A stretch of 64,000 nt of DNA from positions 1,373,947 through 1,437,946 of the forward strand of contig SSNP01000005.1 of assembly GCA_006937955.1 (NCBI GenBank), given 5' to 3'. A program made the translations under genes and the position numbers. The DNA is from Pachypanchax playfairii (taxonomy: Eukaryota > Chordata > Actinopteri > Cyprinodontiformes > Aplocheilidae). The notes below the pieces were generated by a model. The model was not told where the DNA came from, searched no databases, and was given only the letters and a program-made list of their open reading frames with translations. This document shows positions 50,701 through 64,000 of this stretch, piece after piece (the first letter of the stretch is position 1; every line of letters begins with the position of its first letter).

Positions 50701-51724
50701 GCAGTTTGCAGGTTAACTGGAACAGCTGGAGCTGCATTATTAGCATCCTGCTGTGAGCTCTTATTGGCTCTGCTCCTCTCCTCTCCTATTCCTCCTTCTT
50801 CCTCCTCCTCTGTTAACCTTACTCTGAGTGTGTAAGATTACCTTTGATAATTTAAATGGATTTGTTCAGGATTTCAATCTTTTTGGAGGGAGATTCTTAG
50901 ACTGTAAAGCAGAAACCTGTTAAAAAAGAGCTTCAGCAACTGAAAAAATGTGTCCCTTTAATTGTCTCTTTGACACCTGTTCTAACAGCTTTATTAGATA
51001 TAATTTCATATGATAAAGACTGCAGGAGAGGTGCATTCAGGGTGGAGTTATGGTGAACAGAAAATTAAGCCTTAAGTCTCTCAGGCTTTTTTCTCTTGTA
51101 CTTGTGTGTGTGTGTTTCTGTGTGTGTTAATGTTTGTGTTGATGTTGTTGTGGAATGGAGATTGGCTTTTTAGTGGTATTTGGATGCAGAGATGCAGTGA
51201 AGATAAGCCTGCTAGCTCCCTCTGACTCCCCTCGGGAGAACAGATTAAAGAAACACACAAACACACTCGGGTGGAGAAAGACATGATGCACACACACACA
51301 CACAGACAGACACACACCAGTAAACAGCAGGCTAGGATTAGATGGAGGTGAGTGAGTGGACATGCTTCCATGTCTGTCAGTTGCTTCATATAGTAATATC
51401 TGTAGTATTATGAACACACGGTTCTGTCTGTTCTAACTTTGCAGCTCTTTGCAGACAGTCTGAGCTGTAACATCTGTGTCACTGACCTTTACTTGTTCAC
51501 AGAAGTAGTTTAGTTCATAACAGCTTCGCAGAATCAGAGACATCACAACAGATTTGTTGTCATGTGGGGTGTTTTGTTCTGTCGACTCCCTACTACACAC
51601 AAACATTGAATCAACTCTGTGATCTCCTTCACCGGAAGTCTGAAACTGTTCTGATTAAAAAAGGAACGGAAAGAAAACAGTCTTTAATGCTGTGAGCAAA
51701 GTGCTTTATTTGTGTTGTATTTGT

Positions 51725-51728
<4 letters not shown>

Positions 51729-51775
<47 letters not shown>

Positions 51776-51820
51776 CTTTCTCTCTCTCTCTCTCACTCAC
51801 ACACACACACACACACCCAC
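51729..51820. repeat. (CT)n then (CA)n tract
   Basis: (CT)n 51729-51773, a short break, (TC)n 51780-51794, then (CA)n to 51820, leading directly into a GT-flanked repeat copy. Confidence 0.95.
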
Positions 51821-52108
51821 AAGTGTGTTTTGTTATCCTTATGGGGACCGTCCATTGACTTCCATTGATTTTAGTAACTAGATTTATACCTAACCCAAAC
51901 CCTTTTCCTAACCTTAACCATTACTGATCTATAACTAACCCTAAGACTAACTAAAACTCTATTCACACCATACCTATAAACCTAACCCCTAACCCTAAAA
52001 AGGGGAGTCCCCTTCATGGGGACCAGGCTTCGGTCCCCACAAGAACCCTCGGACCCCAGAAAGATAGTAAAAGTCAGGAAACTGGTCCCCAGGAGGTCAG
52101 AAATACAA

Positions 52109-52151
<43 letters not shown>

Positions 52152-52322
52152 ACCCTAAGACTAACTAAAACTCTATTCACACCATACCTATAAACCTAAC
52201 CCCTAACCCTAAAAAGGGGAGTCCCCTTCATGGGGACCAGGCTTCGGTCCCCACAAGAACCCTCGGACCCCAGAAAGATAGTAAAAGTCAGGAAACTGGT
52301 CCCCAGGAGGTCAGAAATACAA

Positions 52323-52421
<99 letters not shown>

Positions 52422-52426
52422 CACAC
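51820..52426 (-). repeat. Full plus partial copy of the GT-flanked TTAGGG-like repeat
   Basis: Full copy on the minus strand at 51820-52110, (CA)n 52112-52148, a second copy lacking about 110 bp of one end at 52148-52324, then (CA)n 52326-52426. Both share the variant ggggagtccccttcat and gaaactggtcccc, which distinguishes them from the 31.4-kb pair and points to a local tandem duplication. Confidence 0.9.
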
Positions 52427-52544
52427 TGCCTTTCTCCCATAAACTCATTCAGAAGGACAGGAATGTGTGTAACGAGTCCTAAAGCAGGGGGCTCTAGTCA
52501 TTCACAGAAAAGAACAAGGCAGTCTGAAGTGACCCTCTGTCACC

Positions 52545-52645
52545 TTGACAACTAGATCAGAGCCTTGATTACCGTTGCCATGGTGATTAGCCTTGGAAAC
52601 AGACATGCTTTTCAACCTAGATGGGGATGATTTTGTGTGTGTGCG
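52545..52645. promoter_or_regulatory. Candidate regulatory patch with near-perfect X-box
   Basis: Contains GTTGCCATGGTGAT (52574-52587), an RFX half-site with a degenerate second half, flanked by CCTTGATTACC and GATTAGCCTTGGAAAC. Mixed-composition, non-repetitive DNA. Inference from motifs only. Confidence 0.28.
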
Positions 52646-53100
52646 TGTGCAGGTTTGAGCAGCCTCACTCTCATTCATCATTTCGTTTAATTGATTTGTC
52701 TTAAAACTGAATCTGAAATCTGTAAATAATTTTTACTGTCTTTCACATAAAAACTGTTACAAAACGAAGATCAAAAGTTCTAAAAATTCCAGTTATTAGA
52801 ATCATCTCTAACCCAACAAACTTACCAAGAAACAAACCAGTTAACCACACGCTGCTGATGTTTTTGCAGGTATTCACTGGGTTTTACTTCCTGTAGCTAA
52901 ACGATGTTTACAGTTTTTTAGAATGACAGGTACTTCACTTTCAAATGTTAGGAAGTGTCAAACTCCAGTGTGTTGATTGTTTATTCACACACTGATTAGT
53001 CTTATTCCCTCTTGGCCACTTTCAAGCTTTCAATTAAGATTCTAAACACAAATATTCTCTGCATTCATTATTCCCATCCCTGCTAATGAGCTAAAAGGAG

Positions 53101-53104
<4 letters not shown>

Positions 53105-53188
<84 letters not shown>

Positions 53189-53405
53189 TTGTATTTCTGA
53201 CCTCCTGGGGACCCGTTTCCTGACTTTTACTATCTTTCTGGGGTCCGTTTATAGGTATGGTGTGAATAGAGTTTTAGTTAGTCTTAGGGTTAGTTATAGA
53301 TCAGTAATGGTTAAGGTTAGGAAAAGGGTTTGGGTTAGGTATAAATCTAGTTACTAAAATCAATGGAAGTCAATGGACGGTCCCCATAAGGATACCAAAA
53401 CACAC

Positions 53406-53503
<98 letters not shown>

Positions 53504-53579
53504 TGTGTTTTGGTATAAATCTAGTTACTAAAATCAATGGAAGTCAATGGACGGTCCCCATAAGGATACCAAAACACAC

Positions 53580-53661
<82 letters not shown>
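53105..53661 (+). repeat. Internally deleted GT-flanked repeat copies with three (TG)n tracts
   Basis: (GT)n 53105-53185; a copy 53186-53406 that jumps from ggggtccg to tttataggt, losing the GGGGACC hairpin and first TTAGGG-like block; (TG)n 53407-53502; a short right-end piece 53503-53580 that starts tgtgttttggtat; (TG)n 53581-53661. Open frames are repeat artefacts. Confidence 0.9.
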
Positions 53662-53664
<3 letters not shown>

Positions 53665-54361
53665 ACCAGCTTCCTTGTGAACTTTCCTCATAACAGATAA
53701 AAGTAGTGATCAGTGAAACCAGGATTAGATTGATGATGTTTGTGTAACTCCTGTCTGAATGTTGAAGTCTTGTTTCACATGCAGCTGCATGTTTGTTTTT
53801 ACAGTTGTCATGTTGGATTTAGATTTCTATGAGACCCTTCTCCTTAGTTTTGTCATCAGTTAAATGAGCTTTGATAATGTTTTGCTTCATATTCATTTAA
53901 ACTTAATCGGAATTGTCACATGAATAATTTCGGAAGGTCGCATTCTGCCAGAACGTTATGTACTTAAACATCTTTTTACTAATTTGTACAAAATGTCCTG
54001 CTCAAATGAATAAAGTATATTATTTTAAAAATAAGTAAAACTTTTTTTTCATTAGTTAAATGATAAACAAGTTGGGATAAAGTGTGAGACGGTGTTGTAA
54101 AATGTGTCTTTGCACGCGTGCATCTGTGTTAGTTTGAAGGCTTTTGGCTTTGGCAGGATGGAGCGCTCCAGCTTCCTACTGTTATGTAATCTGAGAGGGA
54201 AAATCCAAGCTGCTGTACACACACACAGTCAGTCTCCTTCCAAGATTCACATGCACTTATGCACTACACAAATATGCTCAATTTGTGCACAAACTGGTCA
54301 TCACCATATGCTGTTCCTGTCTGCCAATAAAATGTCTGCCTGCCTGTGTGTTTCTGCATTA

Positions 54362-54362
<1 letters not shown>

Positions 54363-54444
<82 letters not shown>
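54363..54444. repeat. (TG)n microsatellite
   Basis: About 41 TG units. Confidence 0.97.
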
Positions 54445-54445
<1 letters not shown>

Positions 54446-55295
54446 CAGCGAGACTGTTTCTGATGCAGAGTTTTTATAGGGTGGATTGTCAGATGTGAAG
54501 CAAAGGAATGTGGAGGAGGATGATGAGGATCATCCTCTTCCTCTGAGATGAGAAAGAGTACAACATGTTTAGATTTAGGAGGGATTTTCATGTTTCTTCA
54601 GAAATCATTTAAAACATGTTAAACTCTGTTAGATCTTTACAGAAAGCTTAAAGTTGTTGTTGTGTTCAGTTAAAAAGACAGTTCCGTCTTTTACTTTGGA
54701 CCCCCTTCCTTGCTGTAATTGCACATTTTTGTGATGTGTCTCATTTTTATCTTTTTGTAACTTAACAGCAGCTTCCATTCACTGTGTTTAAAGGATCTCT
54801 ACAGGTTGCTGCTGCCTCTTTTTGTACACCTTCTGAGCACTAACACACACTGGTTGTACCTGGATCTGCAGCTGGTTTGATCCAGTCACTATTTGTTTCA
54901 CTGTTACTACCGTCCTCCTATTGAGTGTACACCTCTCCAGTGAAAATATCAGGGATTTAAATTAGTGTTTATGGTGATTAAATACATAAAAAGGTTGGTT
55001 TACATAAAGTTTTAAAGAAACAAAATATTTTTTTTACATGATGTCACTGTAATTGACCCTCATGAATAAAGGAGTTTCCTCTAAATTTACAAACATTTTC
55101 TTCAGAAGCAAGAAGACTTTTGTTCATAAAATGAAAAAATAACTTTTGTTTAGATCTAGAATAAATACAATCTATGCTGTCAACAAAATATCTCTGATCT
55201 GAATTAATACTGATCTCATGTATAAACTTTTTAAATCTAATTGTTTTCTTATTTTATACAGAACAGGGAATGTATTTAGATTCTTCATATACATA
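54445..55295. other. Non-coding stretch
   Basis: AT-rich; no gene or repeat recognised before the Tc1 element. Confidence 0.6.
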
Positions 55296-56545
55296 CAGTG
55301 GGGCAAAAAAGTATTTAGTCAGCCACCAATTGTGTAAGTTCTCCCACTTAAAAAGATCAGAGAGGCCTGTAATTTTCATCATAGGTATACCTCAACTATG
55401 AGAGACAAAATGAGGAAAAAAAATCCAGAAAATCACATTGTCTGATTTTTAAAGAATTTATTTGCAAATTATGGTGGGAAATAAGTATTTGGTCAATAAC
55501 AAAAGTTAATCTCAATACTTTGTTATATAGCCTTTGTTGGCAATGACAGAGGTCAAACGTTTTCTGTAAGTCTTCACAAGGTTTTCACACACTGTTGCTG
55601 GTATTTTGGCCCATTCCTCCATGCAGATCTCCTCTAGAGCAGTGATGTTTTGGGGCTGACGCTGGGCAACACGGACTTTCAACTCCCTCCAGGACCTTGA
55701 AATGCTTCTTACGAAGCCACTCCTTTGTTGCCTGGGCGGTGTGTTTGGGATAAGTTGAGTTTCTACGTTTCATCTGACCATATGATGTTCTCCCAATCTC
55801 TTCTGGATCATCCAAATGCTCTCTAGCAAACCGCAGACGGGCCTGGACGTGTCCTGGCTTCAGCAGGGGGACACGTCTGGCACTGCAGGATTTGAGTCCC
55901 TGGCGGCGTAGTGTGTTACTGATGGTAGCCTTTGTTACTTTGGTCCCAGCTCTCTGCAGGTCATTCACTAGGTCCCTCCGTGTGGTTCTGGGATTTTTGC
56001 TCACCGTTCTTGTGATCATTTTGACCCCACGGGGGAGATCTTGCGTGGAGCCCCAGATCGAGGCCCACAGTTGATTTCTTCACACCAAGCTGCTTACCTA
56101 TTGCAGATTCAGTCTTCCCAGCCTGGTGAAGGTCTACAATTTTGTTTCTGGTGTCCTTTGACAGCTCTTTGGTCTTGGCCATAGTGGAGTTTGGAGCGTG
56201 ACTGTTTGAGGTTGTGGACAGGTGTCTTTTATACTGATAACGAGTTCACACAGGTGCCATTAATACAGGTAACGAGTGGAGGACCGAGGAGCCTCTTAAA
56301 GAAGTTACAGGTCTGTAAAAGCCAGAAATCTTACTTGTTTGTAGGTGACCAAATACTTATTTTCCACCATAATTTGCAAATAAATTCTTTAAAAATCAGA
56401 CAATGTGATTTTCTGGATTTTTTTTCCTCATTTTGTCTCTCATAGTTGAGGTATACCTATGATGAAAATTACAGGCCTCTCTGATCTTTTTAAGTGGGAG
56501 AACTTACACAATTGGTGGCTGACTAAATACTTTTTTGCCCCACTG
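55296..56545 (-). mobile_element. Tc1/mariner element, internally deleted, with 200-bp inverted repeats
   Basis: The element starts CAGTGGGGCAAAAAAG and ends with its reverse complement, flanked on both sides by the TA target duplication (55294-55295, 56546-56547). Inverted repeats are about 200 bp (55296-55495 and 56346-56545), and I saw about one mismatch between them. The 1,250-bp length is shorter than an intact element (about 1.6 kb). The interior holds a broken transposase on the minus strand. This is a non-autonomous derivative; near-identical arms suggest a fairly recent insertion or strong IR conservation. Confidence 0.93.
55507..56182 (-). pseudogene. Tc1-type transposase remnant
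   Basis: The minus strand starts MAKTKELSKDTRNKIVDLH with the first HTH, then a deletion and frame change removes the middle of the DNA-binding region. A second frame gives MITRTVSKNPRTTRRDLVND through RFAREHLDDPEE. Another deletion after the region of the first catalytic Asp fuses it to PKHTAQATKEWLRKKHFKVLE, and the C-terminus continues frameshifted. The segment between the first Asp region and the PKHT block, which carries most of the catalytic core, is missing, so the protein is inactive. Confidence 0.9.
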
Positions 56546-58178
<1,633 letters not shown>

Positions 58179-60880
58179 CTGCACACAATGGTAAAATTAA
58201 CTGCAGTATGGACCTGTTTTCTCTACCCACATATCTAATACTGCATTTCATCTTCACCCCCCCCCCTCCCTTGCCAGGTATTCTACACCTTCACCCAACT
58301 ACTACACACGTCCAGCTCACATTACTGAAGACGCAACATAAAAGATATTTTTAAAATTCTGATTGAGTGAATTTATAACAAATTCTTAAAATGTTCTAAG
58401 TTGAGCTTTGGGCTTGTTTTCATGAAGTGTTTTGGTGTCAGTGAACTCAGCTGTGTTGTGACAGACATCAACTCATTTTTGAGTTATAAAGATTTTGTGT
58501 TTGTAAATCAGATTGTCTAATGAGATAAGTGTTATAAAATATTTACACCCCATGTGTAAACTCACTGTAGTACATTTCTGTAGTAAACACATCAGAATAA
58601 CATTAAACATTAGGTATTAAAACAATGAGATCAAGAAAATACTTTAAATAAGAAAATATTTTGTTTGTTTTGTTTTGTGTTGGAGTAACACGGTGATGCA
58701 GTTGGTGTTGTTTCACATGGAGCTTTGTGTGCAGTATACTTATGACCTGTTCAGGTATAACTCTGCGTCTCACCCAGTGCTTGAGATAGGCACCAGACCC
58801 CCCCCCCCACACACACACACAGCCCTGAACAAAGATGAGCAGAGACAGGAAATCAAGGTGAAATAATTCCCATAAACTCTGTTTGAAGAGTCTGACAGCT
58901 GTAACATTCTGCTGTTTCATGGATATAAAAGTTGGATCATCCCTGAACCTGAACTCCAGGTCTGGTGAAGGTGTGAAACAGGATTCACTCTTTAAATCTG
59001 TAAAATCTACTAATTACCTAATACTCCCTCTGGTGGAAGGATTTCTGGAACGATTTCTGTTATTTTAAACATTGGCTACATTTTTATTACTGTGTGTGTT
59101 GAAATACCAGTTTTTGGCAAATTAGTGTCCATGATTTGGAAATAAAAGCCGTTCTCAGAGAATGATTGCCTTTTGTGTATAATGAGACACATTTGTGTCA
59201 GTTGGTAACAACCTCTGAGTCCTAACCTTCACCCTGCCTCTCTTCCTCTCTCCTCCCTGTGTTCTCCGTCCCAGCGAAGGCCTCCAGGGTTCTGTGTGTC
59301 TCTGCATGTCTGTGTTCATGTGCTGCTGGATCAAATGCATTCTGAGACAAAGCGTAGCGGCAGGAAGCTCTGCAACTCTGTCATCTCTCTATGGGTCACA
59401 CACGGACTGGGCCGCATAGGGGGACAGCACACAGAGACAACCGTCCCCACACACACACTGATCAAAACAATGTATTTGTCAGAAAAGAGAAGTCTTTCAT
59501 GGGACACACACACAGAGGCGTTGGAGGCTGCTCTCCATGCCCTTGTTCCGGACAGCCCAATTATCTCTCTGCACCTCTCTGTTCTGCCCTCAGTTCTCTC
59601 TGTGGCTTTTACTTTCACTCTGGTTTGATAGTTTTTGTTTCCTCTGTAGCCTCTTTCACACTTACCCTAATTGATTGACCACAAATGAGCTCCCAAAGTT
59701 TCTATTTTTTAAGGTTGACATTGTCACTGACATAATCTGTGTGGAAAAAATGAAACTCTCACTCAAACAAAACACAATTCATGAAAGATGAAGTTTTGTT
59801 TGATAAAAATACTGAATTAGAACAAATAACTTAGTAAATAAATTTATTTCCTAATGCGTCTCCAAAACACAATATGGTGCATTTCTTGTATTAAATGTAT
59901 TTGTTGAACATTTATTGAGTATAATCAGGTAAAAACTGTCCAAATGAATCCATGGGACAATAAATGTGTTACAATGAACTTAAAAACATCCTGTTAGAAC
60001 AATTTAGTTTCTGATCTTACAAAGTTCTTTGCTGCAAAATGTTGTTGCACTTTTAACAATATATTTCTATGAACCTTTCAGGAGGTTTATGGAGCTCCGG
60101 ACATGCTGACCTCTGCAGACTGGAGATGCATCCGACGTTAAAACATTAGCAGAAGTCAAATATCATAAATTTAAATTCAAATTGAACTGAGCTGGTAAAA
60201 ACAGGGTTTTTGTCTGCTGACATACCTGAGTAACTAGAATCTAGCTGAGCAGTGCACACAACTCTTTCTAAAATCTCCAGGTACACAAGCGCATCATTGT
60301 GTGAATGTAAAGGTAGCTGATGTTTGACCACTTTCTCTGATCCTGGCAGCATGGGGGAGTGAGAGGAAACTTCTAAAGAGAGCTTTACCCCCACTGACGG
60401 CATGAGCTTTAAGGTGCTTTTTTACAAAACCCCCACCCAGTAAACACACACACAAACACAGAGATCAATGAAGCATGGACATTTCCTACTTACAGCAACA
60501 CCTTGTGCTTCTTCCTGAGACTTTTCTGCCTCTTTCTGGAACAATATGCTGTTGTTTTTCAGAAATGCATCGTTACACATAACTTTCAAGAGAAGAAAAT
60601 TAATACAGAAAGATGAAACAGTTGAATAAAAGCTGCTGCTGTACACCCCTCCTCACTTTTTCTCTCTACCTCTTTCTCTCTGCATGGGTCACTCCATGTG
60701 ACTCGGTCCTGCGGTTTCAATCTCCCAGTAAATGATAATGAAGCTCTATCTGTCTCAGTGTGTCTCGGACACACTGGCGCCCTCACAACCTCACAGCCTT
60801 TGAGGTTTCTGTGTGTCTGTGTGTGTGAAAGGGGATCGAGACCATGGAGGACACCATCTCATCCCCATAAGACCATGTGG

Positions 60881-60923
<43 letters not shown>

Positions 60924-62207
60924 CCTGCAGCTATTGAGACGGGATTATGGCACCCTTGTGTTGGCCTTTGAGGCAAGAAGAGATAAAAATCTTTGTGTGT
61001 ATTTGTGTATTAGTCAGTATGAGTGTAATGGATGCATGATTGAAGACATTATTAACCCTGTGATCCCCTGCAGCTGAATGTGTGTGTACAGGACATGAGA
61101 TAAGTGTTAAAAAGAAGAATGTAGTGTGTGCATGTGTAATGTGTTTATGTGCACAGCTTCACAGGGGTCACAGATTGGCCCGCAGACGACACCATCTGAT
61201 GTCTCCGGGCAACTCTGTCCTATGGTGTGTGTGTGTGTGTGTGTGGCCCCATGCAGCGTGTGTGGGCGGCTGGGGTATCGGACCTGTATGGTACACTGGT
61301 GATAAGGACAACAGGCAGGAGACTCGATCACCACGGGGTGCATGTGTGTGTTTGTGTTTATGACGCCCACCTTCATCTGGCCTTTCACCGTGGGTGCTGT
61401 GATGTCACTCACGCCATCCCAAAATAGAAACATGGACACACAAACGCTATTATAGATAAAGGAGGCGCACGTATTCGATCATACAAAATGGTTTTTAATC
61501 TCATTTTAGTTTTTTTAGTTTTCTTTCCCCTAAATGTTTTTATATAATGTTGTTGTTGAATAAAGTAAATTAGTAAAGGAAAGTCAGCCCAGAATTTCAG
61601 TGGAATTTAACAAAAATATGGAAATTGTTCAGAATAAGGATTTATAAAATTATTATTATTCTCCCATTCTAGTTTCTAATAACTTTCTAAATGTCTACAA
61701 TGTTACTGCTGATGAATGATATGAATATCCAGGAAGAAAAAGATCAACATATAATGTCCGTAAACAAAATCCATAAAAAATGTTTTTTCATTATTTATTT
61801 TTCTTATTTATGGTCATACTTGATCTGTAAGATAATATATTATCTTATATACAGTTTTCTTGCAAAATCATAGCAAATAGTATGTATATTGAGAATAAAG
61901 GACATATTTAAAATTAAAATTGATTAAAGAAAGAATTTTAAAGTGTTCTTAATAAAAATTAAAACTAGACCAAAAAATGTAATGAGAAACCTGAAAATTA
62001 GTCTGGAGAAAATCTCTGAATTTTAAACTCATAGAACATGTAGAAACTCTATTCATCAAAGCACTTTAGAAAGAAACCAGACAACAAGTTAATAAAATAT
62101 AATAAAACATGTGTTCAGTTCAAAATTGAATAAATAGAAAAGACAATAAAATATTTATAAAATAAACACATTAAAATCCAAAGATTCTGTATGTTTTTAT
62201 TTGTATC
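58179..62207. other. Non-coding stretch up to the LTR element
   Basis: Contains C-runs (58257-58267, 58798-58808), a (CA)n tract at about 60883-60920 and a very AT-rich part (61490-62200). No gene, tRNA or recognised transposon. The terminal znf423 exon was looked for here (CKLC..MF / CPVCF / CSQCP finger pattern) and not found. Confidence 0.6.
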
Positions 62208-63779
62208 TGTAACCCGCCTAAAAGTGGGTTAAAGTAATGATTTATGTTCTTATCTGATCGTTATTTCTTTTAATTTCATGATTGTAAATGCTTGTGTGTT
62301 TTATTTTGAAACCGGGACTTTATTTTGTAAAAACCGGAAGTAATGCACAAAGATACCTGCAGTAGCTTAACATCGCAAATGCGCAAACGAGACTCTGGTG
62401 TTGTTTCGCTCGTGGGAGCTGGAGAGCGAGAGAAAAAGGTATCAAAATGTGTTATTTTGCACTGATATTAAGATTTAATGTCGTTAGTGTTGTAAACTGA
62501 TTGAAGTCCCGTTGTAGACGTTGGAGAGTCGTCGAGGAGCCACCTTAACTGTTCCGGTCTCCTCTGTAGAAACTCTCACTTGGTAAGCTAGTTTCTGCCA
62601 TGCTCTTAATGTGTGTGTATGTGGAAACAACACGTGGTGACCATGCTAGCTGCCATTAAGGATATCTTTTGTGTATTTTATGTTGTTTTATGATGAATGT
62701 AATTTACTAAAAAGCACTTATGTGAACTTTTGAAAAGAAAACTTGAAAGAAAACTTGTGTTAATGTATCAGGAACGATTAACAATGTCCTGTATCACTAA
62801 GATAAGCGCATTGTGATACTTTTACACTGTGAAATAACTAGTCATTTTTCCAATGTGACTAAAGATTAAAAGCCATACAGAGTGGAGAAGCTAAAGAGTC
62901 ATTTTAAGTTAATTAAGATGGTTAAAAGCAGCACAGCTGTAAATTGTTACTTTTGTCAATTAAAAACAATGTATTTCATTTATTTTATTTAAATCTAAAA
63001 TCCTATGTTAAAAAGGGTTAAAAGAAAAGACATTACATATGGGAAAAGAACAAATTACATTAAAAAGCTAATTTGTTTATGTAAATTCATTGGAAAAATG
63101 CTATTTTATTTAATTGATATTACTATTGGTTAAAATGGTTTATTCTGACACTGAAACTTTATTGTGGAAATAATTGGTTACCTACCTGTATCCTATATTA
63201 TTATATTCCATTTTGAGAAAAGACAGATAATATGTTGTACAACACTTTGAATTAATCTAGTTGATCATTTTTATGGAAGAACTGAGACTATAACCTGTTT
63301 TACTAATGCAGGTCAGGTCTTTTCATATTGGTTGGAAAAAACTTGATGAAGCTTCAGTCCTTGTGTCAACGAGATTAACCAGCGACTTGTAGATGGCGAG
63401 CCTCCCAGCAGAACTCTGATCATCACCACATCCTTCAGCTGAGGTTGTGGTAGGATTGTGCCGATTCCAAGAATTGACACCAACAGGAGCCACACTGAAT
63501 ACACTCCTGACTTGACTATTTTACTCTGACTTACCTGACTTGAACTTTGGATCCATAACGAACAATTCTGAACCAAGACCTTTGGAAGGACAATTTATTT
63601 TATTCTATTTTATTTTACATTTAAAGGGCCCATAGGCATTGTTAATTGTGTTCTGTTCAAATGATTTTGACAACTAAAAGTTGCTTTTCATAACTTATAC
63701 TGGTGTCCCTGGTTATTACTCTTACTCATAGCTCCTACGAACCTAGTGGCGACGTGTACATACTCAGAAGTGGGTTACA
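62208..63779 (+). mobile_element. 5' long terminal repeat of a Ty3/gypsy-type retrotransposon
   Basis: Bounded by TGTAACCC (62208-62215) and its exact inverse GGGTTACA (63772-63779), giving an LTR of about 1,572 bp with the usual TG...CA ends. Ten bases after the right end begins a primer-binding site, and about 100 bp later a gag start, which fixes the orientation as plus. Inside are an ETS-type site (CCGGAAGT, 62334-62341) and GT splice-like donors (AAAAGGTATC near 62438, TTGGTAAGC near 62580). The 3' LTR would be beyond the window, so target duplication and LTR identity cannot be checked. Confidence 0.75.
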
Positions 63780-63789
63780 CGGTAAAACG

Positions 63790-63807
63790 TGGCGAGCCAG
63801 CCAGGAG
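63790..63807 (+). other. Retrotransposon primer-binding site for tRNA-Arg
   Basis: TGGCGAGCCAGCCAGGAG is complementary over 18 bases to the 3' end of vertebrate tRNA-Arg(ACG) as I recall it (…CTCCTGGCTGGCTCG plus CCA). It lies 10 bases downstream of the LTR end, where minus-strand DNA synthesis is primed. Confidence 0.8.
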
Positions 63808-63885
63808 CTTGAGTAGGTAATAATCCAGATACTTTGCTAAGTTTTCTTTGAGTTTGGCTGTTATATATTTTTTTGCTTTGCCAAA

Positions 63886-64000
63886 ATGGATGTCATTGAA
63901 AAAGAAGGCATTAAGGTTCCCAATGCCATTATTATGTCAGGTTTGACAGGTACTGATGTAGATGAGGACATACATGACTTTTTAAAGCGATTTGGGCCTA
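63886..64000 (+). CDS. Gag of LTR retrotransposon, N-terminal 38 codons (runs off window)
   Basis: ATG at 63886 in a good context (ccaaaATGg) opens a frame to the window end. It contains IKVPNAIIMSGLTGTD followed by DEDIHDFLKRFG. The pattern 'N-A-hydrophobic-SGLT-x-T-D/E-x-DE..DFLK..G' is what I know from the N-terminal RRM-like part of PNMA-type Gag proteins and related Ty3/gypsy elements of fish. The PNMA genes of mammals derive from such an element. The rest of Gag and Pol should lie downstream. Too short to tell whether the element is intact. Confidence 0.65.
   Translation, partial: MDVIEKEGIKVPNAIIMSGLTGTDVDEDIHDFLKRFGP

Larger units (their letters stand above)
39026..51728. other. Long intron/intergenic stretch without genes
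   Basis: About 12.7 kb with no exon-like coding. Features are a pyrimidine-rich segment (39190-39540), short (CA)n tracts (43555-43570, 49372-49394) and enhancer-like patches at 41810-41910 and 44545-44705. The longest non-repetitive frame is on the minus strand at 42158-42601 (147 codons), with no recognisable domain. Confidence 0.65.

Overview
The window is vertebrate nuclear DNA, almost certainly from a ray-finned (teleost, probably percomorph) fish. It has GT-AG introns, very abundant (TG)n/(CA)n microsatellites, a Tc1/mariner element of the type common in fish genomes, and a C2H2 zinc-finger gene whose protein closely follows vertebrate ZNF423. No bacterial features, rRNA or tRNA genes, or CRISPR arrays were seen.

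Layout. (1) 673-9334 (+): fifteen consecutive coding exons of znf423 (ZNF423/OAZ/Zfp423), 3,726 coding nt, about 1,242 codons, about 27 C2H2 fingers. All splice phases agree. The 5' exons (start codon, N-terminal repression motif, first finger) lie upstream of the window. The terminal coding exon with the last fingers was not found downstream, so most of the remaining 54 kb is best read as one very long 3' intron. (2) 8767-11772 and 11783-14788 are the same 3,006-bp sequence on either side of a 10-N gap. It carries the 85-nt exon twice and is best explained as an unmerged contig overlap. (3) About 14.8-62.2 kb: intronic/intergenic DNA with microsatellites, a dispersed GT-flanked repeat containing degenerate TTAGGG-like motifs (about 31.4-36.9 kb and 51.8-53.6 kb), a 30-bp minisatellite (32.8 kb), an internally deleted Tc1 element with 200-bp inverted repeats (55.3-56.5 kb), fragments of other transposons, and several homeodomain/POU/RFX-motif-rich patches that look like conserved non-coding elements. 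(4) 62208-64000: the 5' end of a Ty3/gypsy-type LTR retrotransposon, with an approx. 1.57-kb LTR bounded by TGTAACCC/GGGTTACA, a primer-binding site matching the 3' end of tRNA-Arg, and the first 38 codons of a PNMA-like Gag running off the window.

Biology. ZNF423 is a nuclear multi-zinc-finger scaffold that links EBF, BMP-SMAD, Notch and DNA-damage/ciliary pathways; human mutations cause a Joubert/nephronophthisis-type ciliopathy. The most striking feature is gene architecture: the stretch that I recall as one very large exon in mammals is here cut by 13 introns, many very short and mostly at AG|G proto-splice positions. Perfect RFX X-box palindromes and a minisatellite of near-X-box units in the long intron are suggestive in a ciliopathy gene, but unproven.
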